Assembly (NCBI GenBank): GCA_013365365.1
Contig: JABVXU010001053.1
Coordinates: 1-11,188 of the forward strand
From: Cruorifilaria tuberocauda
Taxonomy: Eukaryota > Nematoda > Chromadorea > Rhabditida > Onchocercidae
Reading direction: 5' to 3'
Length of the DNA stretch: 11,188 nt
Under the pieces are notes generated by a model that was not told the origin of the DNA, ran no database searches, and was given only the letters and a program-made list of their open reading frames with translations. Below, one piece after another: positions 1 to 7,988 of the stretch; positions within the stretch are counted from its first letter, which is position 1, and each line of letters starts with the position of its first letter. A program made the position numbers and the translations under genes.

Positions 1-140
1 GTTATCATTATCACTACCGTTGTTATCATTGTTCTATTGATATTGTTGTTATTATTTATTATTATTATTTGACTATTACTAACTATTATTAATCATTATT
101 ATCATCATCATTATCATTACTATTATAATTATTTATTACT
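1..140. repeat. ATTATT/ATTATC low-complexity stretch
   Basis: The plus strand is built of degenerate ATTATT, ATTATC and ATC units with almost no G. The same family recurs in longer form at about 4241-5120, and as its reverse complement at 8514-9125. Nothing codes here. It may be the end of a longer array that starts left of the window. Confidence 0.75.
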
Positions 141-780
141 ATTATTACGACTTTTGCTATGTAAGTAATAGCATTGAAAAAACGATTTAGAAAACGAGCG
201 GAGATCGTTCAAAAGACGAGAAAATAACTATTAATTGAAATGGGAGAGGAAAAAACGACGAGAAAGGAAATGAATGATTAATGTATGCGAAAATTTTACT
301 TTAACAATATGAAATCACTTAATTAAATTATTTTGCTTCACGTAACTTTGCGTATGTTTACGTACATATACTTTAATCATTTTGTACAACTAATTTAATC
401 TCGTTTGTAATTCCAATCAATAAAATTACAGATATTTTAATATAAATTTTATTATATACATATACTATTAGTATGTATTACTTTATCATATGGTAAAATA
501 AGTTACTTATACTATTACACCATTACTTATACCATATACCTTATACCATTACTATTATACTTATGCAAGGTCACGTATGTTATAATTAGATGCATGTATA
601 TATATTTTTATCAGTTGGAATTATGAAAATAACATTAAAATTAACTATTTAATTATAATTATGAATAACATTCACAAATGATTAAATTATTGATTGAAAT
701 TTAGTTAAATTAAAATTAGGCAGATGAATATTAGCTTAATTTAAACTCATTATAAAATTAGTGACAGCTATATGTAAGAT
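141..780. other. AT-rich DNA without a visible gene
   Basis: No ORF of useful length, RNA gene or ordered repeat is visible. A slightly GC-richer patch at about 180-290 contains CGACGAGAAAGG-like purine-rich sequence but no credible splice-bounded frame. A run of ATTACT/TATACC-like words at about 480-560 is a minor degenerate repeat. Confidence 0.6.
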
Positions 781-1530
781 AGCTGTAGCTAAGGGTTGAA
801 TTGAAATTACTTTCTAACAACTTTTTCAAAATTAAATTTTAACCACTTTTATTACCACATTAAATCTTCGACCTTTCTCACTCGATTTGATAGCTTTTTT
901 TTGCATGATTTCCAAGTAAGGTATTGAAAATGATGTCATCAAAAAATACAAATATACGTCGTTTGTGATAGGTTATATAGCTTATCACCGAAACTTATCA
1001 TTAAATCATTTCATTTATTCCAACAAATATATCAATATAACAGTAATTGAGAATTAAACTGAAATTTTTTTGCATTATTTGGATATCAATGTTAAAATGA
1101 TCTTATCAATAAATATAAACATACATCGTATATGATAGGTTATACAGGTTATCACCAAATTTAGCTTATCAACGGAACTCATTATTAAATTATTTCACTT
1201 ATTCTGATAAGTATATTAAGAGAGCTGTAACTAAGAATTGAATTGAAAATTTTTTTTTTACATTATTTCCATATCAGTGTTAAAGTGATCTTATCAATAA
1301 ATACAAATTATACGTCGTTTATGATAAGTTATATAGCTTATCACCGAAACTTATCATTAAATCATTTCATTTTATTCTGCCATGTATTGATATTAATACA
1401 ATAATAACTAAGATATATACTTATTAATATAACAATAACTAAGAGTGAAATTGAAATTACTTTCTAGCAATTTTTTCAAAATTAAATTTTAACCACTTTT
1501 TCCTTTTCACATTATTTTTCTTCGCTTTAT
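781..1530. repeat. Diverged tandem array with 650-bp higher-order spacing
   Basis: Unit heads resembling CTAAGAATTGAATTGAAA occur at about 789, 1045, 1231 and 1439. Each complete unit carries a core like ATACGTCGTTTATGATAGG (954, 1121 and 1310) followed by TTATCACCGAAACTTATC-like sequence. The first and fourth heads continue into the same extra segment: 789-850 aligns without gaps to 1439-1500, with 57 of 62 positions identical by my count. The array therefore reads long unit, short unit, short unit, long unit. No ORF of useful length is visible in the unit. I do not recognise it as a known transposon. Confidence 0.8.
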
Positions 1531-1894
1531 TTATTTTGAATTAAATTTTTTCAACAAAATTACCATTTCAAAACATTTCAAATTCATTCATTCAAATTAA
1601 ATTTTGAAAAATAAGAAATCAATAATAAGATATTTTAGTGATTTCCAATTTTCATTTCCTTTTTTCTGTTCATTCCTCTTTTTTTCTTTTTTCTTTCTAT
1701 TATCAATTTTTTTCCTTTTTATGTGACAAATATTTGATGTATGGAAAATTTCTGCTAAAGGTTATCAAAAAAAAAAAAGAATGCATAAATTTGAATAGGA
1801 AATTTGTTTACGAATCACTGAATACAGTTGATAATTTTCCCATTCACTTGATTGAATAATTTACAAAAGATAATACTTTCCTGCTAGATCACTG
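1531..1894. other. AT-rich DNA without a visible gene
   Basis: The sequence is dominated by T and A homopolymer runs and ATTTCAAA-like words. A 73-codon open frame at 1638-1859 begins with GTG rather than ATG and has an F/S/L/K-biased product typical of translated AT-rich DNA. I do not consider it a gene. Confidence 0.6.
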
Positions 1895-1950
1895 TAATAC
1901 TGTAATACAGTAATATTACAGTAATAAAAATTACTGTAATAATTAATTAT
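1895..1950. repeat. CTGTAATA inverted-repeat cluster with hairpin
   Basis: Several copies of TACTGTAATA and its complement TATTACAGTA lie together. The clearest pair is TATTACAGTAAT at 1914-1925 and ATTACTGTAATA at 1930-1941, a perfect 12-bp stem with an AAAA loop. No gene adjoins it, so I cannot call it a terminator. A hairpin-prone simple repeat or a remnant of a small inverted-repeat element are both possible. Confidence 0.75.
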
Positions 1951-2089
1951 AGATAAAAAATACTGATAAACGGTTTAGAAAAATACTAATAGATGATTTC
2001 TTTCAAAGAGAAAAAAGAATGATTGAAATTGATTTAAAATTTTTGATTTTATTTTATAAAAAATGTTATAATTTTGTTTTTTTTAAGGT

Positions 2090-2420
2090 TTTTTTTTTCT
2101 CCTATATTTAATTCATCTTATCCGGAAAAAAAATCTTTTGATAAAATTTTATTTGTAGATTTTTTTCCTATCTTCAATTCATATTTTATCCGGAAAATAA
2201 CTTCTTTGTAATAATAGTTTTGCTTTTTAGGCTTTTTTTCTTATCATTAATTCATGTTATCCGGAAAATAAATCTTTTGATAATAGTTATGTTTTTCACG
2301 GTTTTTTCTTGTCTTATCCGGCTATTTTGCTTATCCTTAAAACACATTATCCGGAAAATATATCTTCTCAGGTTTTTTCTATTTTTAGTTCATGTTATCC
2401 AGAAAACGAATTTTTTTTTT
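2090..2420. repeat. Degenerate ~70-bp tandem array with TTATCCGGAAAATA core
   Basis: The core TTATCCGGAAAATA or close variants have TCCGG at 2121, 2189, 2260, 2317 and 2350, with a decayed TCCAG copy at 2398. The first spacings are 68 and 71 bp, then 57, 33 and 48 bp as units become truncated. Shared flanks include AATCTTTTGATAAT downstream of the core and TTCAATTCAT-like sequence upstream. A 91-codon frame across it (2220-2495) starts with TTG and simply translates the repeat, so it is not a gene. Confidence 0.8.
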
Positions 2421-3848
2421 TATTTGTACAAAAAAATTTTTGCTAATATTTCAGATGGAAAAAATAAAAGAAGAAAGCGATCCCTTGCACTTTAACTATT
2501 TTACAAATTCTTTGTTCGAGCTCTCGAGAAAACTCCAGTAGTCGATGATTTGGTGTTAAATTGAAGTGAAGTAAAGTTGAAATGAAGTACAATGACCATT
2601 ATGATTAATCTTTAAGCTATCAATTCACTCTCAATTACACACCACTTAACAATTCCTGATCAATTCTAAAACTTTATTATCTATCAATTGTAGTTTAGCT
2701 TTTAAAATTTTACGAATCATTTCAATTGATATGTAAATTACTGAAAATTTGCATATTGATTTCATTTAATCATAGAAATAATTTTTATTTTTAATCTAGG
2801 GAATTATTTTATATTTAATGCATGAATTTAATTTTAATAAATTAAAATTAATGAATTCAAATTTAATGTATGAATTATTAAATTAAATTTAAGATTTAGA
2901 TTTAAGTGTAAACCAATAATCAAATGATGAATTAATATTTGAATATTTTTATTTTGTTAAATTTTTAAATTTCTCAAATTGATTAGTAATTTCGCTAGCT
3001 ACTCCTACTTACTTATAAGATAAGATTGAGAAATATGAAGTAAGCTTATTTATAATTGAATTTATCCTTTTCAACTTATCCAGTTTTGAGAGTAAAAAAA
3101 AGTACTTCAAAATCAAGCTTCGGAAAAGCAAAATAAAATTTGATAAAAAAAGCGATAACAAATAAAGTAAACAACAAACAACCATGAACGATTTTTATTT
3201 CTATCAAATATCATTTTATCATTTTAAACCGCAAATGCGTAATCAATCAATACATGATCATTATCAATCATAATAATATCAACATTAATCATAATAATCA
3301 AATATGTAATCACAACCATAATTATAATCATAATGCATAAGTGTTTAGTCAATTCGTCGATTAATCAATTAATTAAAGATTTAAGATTAAAGATATGAGT
3401 AAATTAATTAAAGATATGAGTAATTTGAAATACTATGAAGAGTTAAATTTGAGGTAACTAGTATTTACATTAACATTTTTACCTAATCCATCCTCTTCTT
3501 CCAACAATACTTACCTTTCAGCTATTAATAAATTAATTACCAAACGTATAAATACATAAACTTTTATACAAATTTCAATTTTTTATCAATACTATCCTCA
3601 CCTTACTTTTCTATTCTAAGAATTCAAAGTTATTACTTTTGTTTTCAAATTTCCAGTAGCATTGGAGAAATTGCAAAGGCTTGATTTCGTTGTAAAATTT
3701 ATTTTTTAACAAAATGTGTATGCACACGGCTGGCTACGACTCTTCAATTTTCTTGCTTTTCATTCTTTTTTTTCTAAATTTCTGTTAAAATTTTTATTGT
3801 GCAAAAAAAAATGGATTGGACGTCTGAATTAATACACTATTTATAAAC
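2421..3848. other. AT-rich DNA with only weak exon-like pieces
   Basis: No confident gene is visible. Two weak exon-like pieces follow CAG acceptors: a 28-codon frame at 2455-2541 after GCTAATATTTCAG, and a short frame after AAATTTCCAG at 3657. An ATG frame at 3395-3453 ends at a GAG|GTAACT donor. Their rate is close to what chance gives in T-rich DNA. There are also simple ATCATAATAATC words at about 3245-3340 and an inverted repeat TAATTTTAAT/ATTAAAATTA at 2829-2850. Confidence 0.5.
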
Positions 3849-4079
3849 TTTGTGATGTGAGAAAGAAATGAAAAGAAATGAAATGAAATGAAAAGAAATG
3901 AAAAGAAATAAAAAGAAATTAAAAGAAATGAAATGAAATGAAAATGAAAATAAATGAAAAGAAATGAAATGAAATGAAAAGAAATGAAAAGAAATGAAAA
4001 GAAATGAAATGAAATGAAAATAAATGAATAGAAATGAAAAGAAATGAAATGAAATGAAAAGAAATGAAAAGAAATGAAT
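3849..4079. repeat. GAAAT/GAAAA pentanucleotide array, C-free
   Basis: Mixed GAAAT and GAAAA units, with some TAAAT and GAAAATAAAT variants, run for about 215 bp. From 3849 to 4079 the plus strand contains no C at all, 231 bases. Blocks such as GAAATGAAATGAAAAGAAAT recur, which suggests higher-order expansion of about 30-50 bp segments. Open frames on the minus strand translate this as repeated FSFHFISFHF and are not genes. Confidence 0.95.
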
Positions 4080-4240
4080 CACTTTTCTGTTTCATTTTCA
4101 CTTTTTTCCTCCAGAATGTTTCCGGAATTTCATGGTGTAATGTATCAAAATTTAACTGTTTTAATTGAATTCACTTTCCTTCCACACCACTCTTCGTTTT
4201 GTTTCTTTTTTGATTTTTTAACATCATCTCTTCTAATTAA
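4080..4240 (+). other. Short non-repetitive stretch with weak exon-like frame
   Basis: This island separates two repeat arrays. A pyrimidine-rich run ending in TTTTTTCCTCCAG (CAG ends at 4114) is followed by an ATG at 4116 in a frame open to 4268. The start of the product (MFPEFHGVMYQNLTVLIEF) is not obviously low complexity, but the end runs into the ATTATC-type repeat. No good donor or domain is visible. It could be an exon fragment or chance. Confidence 0.2.
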
Positions 4241-4747
4241 TCATTATCATAATCATAAATGCTATTAATTATTATCTGATGATTTATTATCATGTTAATC
4301 AATATTATTCTTATTACTATTATCAGCATCAATCATTTTTCTTCATTCCATTTCTTCAAACTAATCATTATCATAATGTTAAATCATATACCAAACACTA
4401 TTAATCATTATCTTGCTTTATTCATTATCATACCAGTTACATCGTTATCACATTAATTTTATCATTATCATTATTTCAATCTAATTTTTAATTTTTTCAT
4501 GACTACAACAGCAATTATCATATGTCAATCGTAATGTTATCATGATTATTATCATATTCATTTCATCGTTCTTATTACCGCTATCATTTCATCATCGTTT
4601 CAATCTTACTCTTTCCATTATCATAATTATCACCATTTGTTTCGGTCTAATTTAATTTATATCAAGAAATTATTATCATTATCACTAAATCTTCATTCTT
4701 ACTACTACTATTGCTGTCGTCGTTAATTTCCATCATCATTATCATAA

Positions 4748-4755
4748 TCATCATC

Positions 4756-4787
<32 letters not shown>

Positions 4788-4797
4788 CATCATCACT
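4748..4797. repeat. ATC trinucleotide microsatellite
   Basis: This is a near-perfect TCA/ATC run of about 16 units with a single ACC interruption around 4769. It sits inside copy 1 of the larger duplicated block. Confidence 0.95.
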
Positions 4798-5025
4798 ATC
4801 AACTCACTTTCATCATTATCATTATTATCATTATTATTAATCTCATCAGTATACCATTATCAGTTACTTCTCTGATTCGTTACAGACTGAAAAAAAACTT
4901 TTATCGTTTTCATCAATCTAATTTATATAAAAAATTATTATCAGTAAAGTAAAAAATTATTATCATTATCACTAAATCTTCATTCTTATCACTATTATCG
5001 CTAACACCCATATTATCATTAATTT

Positions 5026-5053
5026 TCATCATCATCATCATCATCATCATCAC
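5026..5053. repeat. ATC trinucleotide microsatellite
   Basis: An uninterrupted TCA/ATC run of about 9 units forms the counterpart, in copy 2 of the duplicated block, of the longer run at 4748-4797. Confidence 0.95.
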
Positions 5054-5253
5054 TATCAACTCACTTTCATCATTATCATTATTATCATTATGATTAATCT
5101 TATCACTATACCATTATCAATCATTTCTCCGATTTATTACAAACTGGACAAAAAAGAGTTTCGACATGAAAACGAATGGAAATACAAAAATTTTGGAGAA
5201 AAAAAAAAAATTTTTACAAGAAAAAAAGGAAAACACTTTCTGTTGCTTTCAAT

Positions 5254-5386
5254 CTTTCCCTCCCTCTCTTTTTTCCATCCTTTCTTCATTCCTCGCTCTT
5301 CATTTCATCCTTTCTTCCTCCTTCCCTCCTTTCTTTCTTTCTTCTTTCCCTCCTCCTCCACTTCCCTCCTTCCTTCACTTCCTCTA
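5254..5386. repeat. Polypyrimidine tract
   Basis: The plus strand is nearly all C and T. It includes 52 consecutive pyrimidines at 5308-5359 and 16 more at 5361-5376, in CTTCCCTCC-like and TTTC-like units. Open frames here (starting at 5090, 5166 and 5176) have S/P/L/F-rich products that simply translate the tract. Such tracts are known to be able to form triplex (H-) DNA. It could also serve as an extended splice-acceptor pyrimidine tract for the TAG at 5388-5390, which is inference. Confidence 0.9.
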
Positions 5387-5390
5387 TTAG

Positions 5391-5545
5391 CCTTTCGTCG
5401 AAACGATCTTCTCGAAATGATGATGATGCCATTTTATCCATTTCCGATCGTAAGTGTCAAAATCGGTTGCTCGATCGGCCGGTCGATCGGTCGATTGGCC
5501 GATCGGACGTCATTTCATCTATTCGACATCGATCGGATATGTTGA
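5391..5545. other. GC-richer island between repeats
   Basis: About 155 bp here is clearly richer in G+C and CpG than its surroundings. The first part (5391-5449) is bounded by a pyrimidine tract plus TAG on the left and by GTAAGTGT on the right. The second part holds clustered GATCGG words and a perfect inverted repeat. A plus frame that enters from 5176 stays open through the island to 5688. Exon content is possible but not established. Confidence 0.5.
5472..5505. repeat. GATCGG inverted repeat
   Basis: CGATCGGCC at 5472-5480 and GGCCGATCG at 5497-5505 form a perfect 9-bp inverted repeat. The 16-base spacer itself contains GATCGG and further CGAT words. Partial copies (CCGATCG, CGATCGG) lie on both sides up to about 5540. 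Confidence 0.9.
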
Positions 5546-5719
5546 GTTTCAAACAACTGTTCCTCTCAGTCCTCCTAAAATTCATCCTATCCATCAATGA
5601 TCCTATTGTCTTCATCTGTATAAGTATAATCTCTCCTTATCATTTTTTCCTTTTAAACCTTGTAACATTTTGTAATATTTCATTTTAAACAGAATAGAAA
5701 TAGGATAGATAAACGAACT

Positions 5720-5763
5720 GATCAATTGATTGATTGATTGAATGATCGATTGATTGATTGATC
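5720..5763. repeat. TTGA tetranucleotide microsatellite
   Basis: TTGA/GATT units run from a GATC at 5720 to a GATC at 5763, with one AATGATCG interruption in the middle. Confidence 0.93.
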
Positions 5764-6164
5764 TATATTCATTTTATCTATGATAAAAAATTGAAGCGTA
5801 AACGTATAATTTCAAAGCATAAACATATAAATATTTACGTACACATGCACGTACACATACATGCACACACACATGCATATATAATTTAAAACATCATAAT
5901 TTATAACATCTGTAAAATAACTGGATTGATATGTGCGCGTGTCTGTCTGTGTATGTGAGTGTATGTGCGCATATATATGTGCGGAAAATTGTGCTGGAAA
6001 AATTTTTGCTAAAAAAATTTTTTGTTATCACATACGTATACGTGTATGTCCGTGTATATATACGTATTTGTCTGGATACATACATGAATGTGTATGTGTA
6101 TGTGTATGTGAGATAAATAGTGTTATAAAATAAATAGCCTGGAAGTTTTAAGAGGTAAAGTGTT

Positions 6165-6525
6165 GTATTACAAATACATACATACGTCTGTCTGTACGTA
6201 TACGTATGCTTTTGTTTTCTTTGTGCGTAGTGCGTATGCACGTGTATGAATGTACGCACGTATATACGTGTATGTACATATATAAAGTTTTTCTGTATTA
6301 CAAATACATACATAAGTCTGTCTGTACGTATACGTATGCTTTTGTTTTTTGTGCGTAGTGCGTATGCACGTGTATGAATGTACGCACGTATATACGTGTA
6401 TGTACATATATAAAGTTTTTCTGTATTACAAATACATACATACGTCTGTCTGTACGTATACGTATGCTTTTGTTTTTTGTGCGTAGTGCGTATGCACGTG
6501 TATGTATACGTGTATATACATATAT
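6165..6525. repeat. Three ~129-bp tandem copies
   Basis: Copies start with GTATTACAAATACATACATA at 6165, 6295 and 6423, giving periods of 130 and 128 bp. Copies 1 and 2 differ mainly by two bases in a T-rich run after TTTTGTTTT and by single substitutions. The third copy diverges after GCACGTGTATG and ends at about 6525. The near identity suggests recent expansion. Segments on both sides (about 6108-6160 and 6535-6590, each with AATAAATA then GAAGTTTTA- or GAAAATTTTA-like sequence) also resemble each other, so an older, larger duplication is likely. Confidence 0.93.
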
Positions 6526-6620
6526 ATGTGCGTGTGAGATAGTGTTCCAAAATAAATAAATAATCGTGAAAATTTTACGAGGTGAAGTTTATATACTGTA
6601 TACTGATATATAAATTTTCT

Positions 6621-6672
6621 GTATGTGTGTGTGTGTGTGTGTGTATGTGTGTATGTGTGTATGTGTCTGTGA
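6621..6672. repeat. TG dinucleotide microsatellite
   Basis: A TG run of about 12 units is followed by TATG-interrupted TG units, ending near TGTCTGTG. It closes the right edge of the alternating purine-pyrimidine region. Confidence 0.95.
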
Positions 6673-6680
6673 TAGTAGTT

Positions 6681-7060
6681 TGTCGGATGCATATTGTTAT
6701 GTTTGGATGTAAAAGTTAAGGATGAAGTTTCTTTTTTTACGGCTAGCTAGCTAAAATGCTATTTCTGATAGGAAGAAGAAGAAGAAGGAGGAAAGAGGAA
6801 AAGCTTTAGAATGAATTTCTCTCTTTCACATTTCTTTTCCTCCCACTTTTGGTTTAAAAATGTTTTATCAATTTATTGTGATTGTTAAATGTTAAATATT
6901 ATCAGTACAATAGTGTTATCATCATTGTTAAATGTTCCTCTCTTTTCTCACTGATCACTGATAATCATTTTTATGAAAGGGAAATCAATAGGAATAGGAA
7001 TAGAGAATAGAATTTATCATTCTTATCATTCGTATTCTATTCTTATTTAATTAATTATAT
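6681..7060. other. Sequence without a visible gene
   Basis: I see no gene or RNA. Minor features are a GCTAGCTAGCTA run at about 6742-6753, a purine tract of GAA/GGA units at about 6773-6803 followed by a pyrimidine-rich stretch at about 6820-6845, and GAATAGGAATAGAGAATAG-like degenerate units at about 6990-7010. Confidence 0.55.
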
Positions 7061-7072
7061 ATTTTCATCTTA

Positions 7073-7500
7073 CTGTTTAATTTAAATAAATAGTATTATC
7101 TTATTAATATAAATATATGATATTGTTTTTGTTATCATTATCGCTATTAGTAATTATTAATTTTACAATTATTATTATTATTGTTATTATTATAGTTATT
7201 AATTATATCATTAATTGTTATTATTATTAACTGGTTAATTTAAGTAATTATAAGTAATTATTTGTTTAACTTAAAAGAATTTAAGTGGTTATCTAACTGT
7301 TTAATTTAAATAAATAACGTTATCTTATTAGTATAAAAAAGTAATACTCAAAAAGTAATACTAAAAGAAGTAATACTTGAAACAGTTATCATCATCACTA
7401 TTAGTAATTGTTAATGTTAGAATGATTATTATTATTACTATTATCATTAATTGTTGCTGTTATTATTGTTTATTATTAGTCACTATCATCATCAGTAATT
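7073..7500. repeat. Diverged ~224-bp tandem duplication
   Basis: CTGTTTAATTTAAATAAATA occurs at 7073 and again at 7297. Each copy is followed by a TATTATCTTATTA- or GTTATCTTATTA-type segment, CTATTAGTAATT, then ATTATTATTGTTATTATT-like runs and ATCATTAATTGTT. A short extra stretch at about 7340-7380 repeats AAGTAATACT three times in copy 2. No coding potential is seen in the surrounding 7060-7690 interval. Confidence 0.8.
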
Positions 7501-7694
7501 ATTAATATTAAACTAGTATTATCGTTATTATTATTAATATTATAATTAATTCTTATTATTTCTTGAAATTTTAACTTATATAAATTTGTAAAGTTTGAAT
7601 TAATTAATTTATGAAAAAATAAATGTAAGGAAAAATTTATGTAAAAAAAATTTATGTAAGAATAATAAGTAAATTTAAATTTTTACCTAATTTT

Positions 7695-7778
7695 TTTACG
7701 ATAACAATTACGATAGCGGTAGTTTACGATAATAATTACGATAGCAGTAGTTTACGATAATAATTACGATAGCAGTAG
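7695..7778. repeat. Three perfect-length 28-bp tandem units
   Basis: Units lie at 7695-7722, 7723-7750 and 7751-7778, each beginning TTTACGATAA and ending AGCAGTAG or AGCGGTAG. Units 2 and 3 are identical, and unit 1 differs at two positions. Each unit has two ACGATA words. Confidence 0.95.
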
Positions 7779-7988
7779 TAGTAAGTAAAAGCAGAGTAAA
7801 AAAAAAATTACGGAAATGATTTTCCAACATTTAATTAAGATTTCATTGATATTACTTAATACTAATATTGATGATAATATGATAAGTAATATTGTCAATA
7901 AATTGATTATTAATATTGATATTGATGATAACTATGTAAATATTTCTAAAGAAGGAAAAAAAAAGTGAAATTTCTATTTTAAAAGAAG

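Larger units (their letters stand above)
4241..5120. repeat. ATTATC / ATC simple-repeat region
   Basis: About 880 bp of plus strand is rich in ATTATC, ATCATT and ATC units, interrupted by short non-repeat spacers such as TTTCAATCTAATTT-like words near 4473, 4594, 4637 and 4911. It contains two ATC microsatellites and a large internal duplication, listed separately. TTATC (GATAA on the other strand) is therefore present many times. No gene is visible. Confidence 0.9.
4646..5165. repeat. Tandem duplication of a ~260-bp block
   Basis: Copy 1 is about 4646-4905 and copy 2 about 4917-5165. Both run through a TCTAATTT head, ATCACTAAATCTTCATTCTT (4681 and 4968), an ATC array, CTATCAACTCACTTTCATC (aligned at 4801 and 5058) and a tail like TTACAGACTGAAAAAAAACT. 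The offset drops from 287 to 257 bp across the ATC array, which is shorter in copy 2. That places much of the length change in the microsatellite. Confidence 0.88.
5836..6680. repeat. Alternating purine-pyrimidine region
   Basis: Words such as ACGTATACGT, GTATGTGTGT and CACGTATATACGTG dominate about 850 bp, broken by short A/T spacers. The left edge (5836-5880) is ACAC/ATGC-rich on the plus strand, whereas from about 5930 the plus strand is TGTG-rich, so the edge is roughly inverted relative to the body. A 218-codon minus frame (5894-6550) gives a Thr/Tyr/Arg/Ile repeat product and is not credible as a gene. Alternating sequence of this type is known to favour Z-DNA under supercoiling. Confidence 0.85.

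Noticed and set aside
789..1500. Small retroelement with terminal direct repeats of 62 bp
   Set aside because: The interior is itself tandem copies of the same unit, no ORF or primer-binding site is seen, and a higher-order repeat explains the spacing.
3516..3522. Minus-strand donor GAAAG|GTAAGT ending an exon
   Set aside because: The donor is good, but the upstream minus frame is short, AT-rich and closed by a TAA with no clear acceptor.
3725..3745. GGCTGGCTACGACTC as part of a tRNA or small RNA
   Set aside because: No matching acceptor stem, T-loop or cloverleaf pairing is visible around it.
3837..4101. Minus-strand frames with repeated FSFHF products
   Set aside because: They are translations of the GAAAT/GAAAA array.
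5090..5688. Overlapping plus-strand frames of 151 and 170 codons
   Set aside because: Most of each product translates the polypyrimidine tract and the GATCGG repeat. No domain is visible, and two or three frames are open at once. Only the 5391-5449 part is kept as a weak exon lead.
5894..6692. Minus-strand frames up to 218 codons and plus-strand frames rich in Val/Tyr/Arg
   Set aside because: They follow the alternating TG/TA/CG repeats, shift frame between 130- and 128-bp copies, and have no domain.
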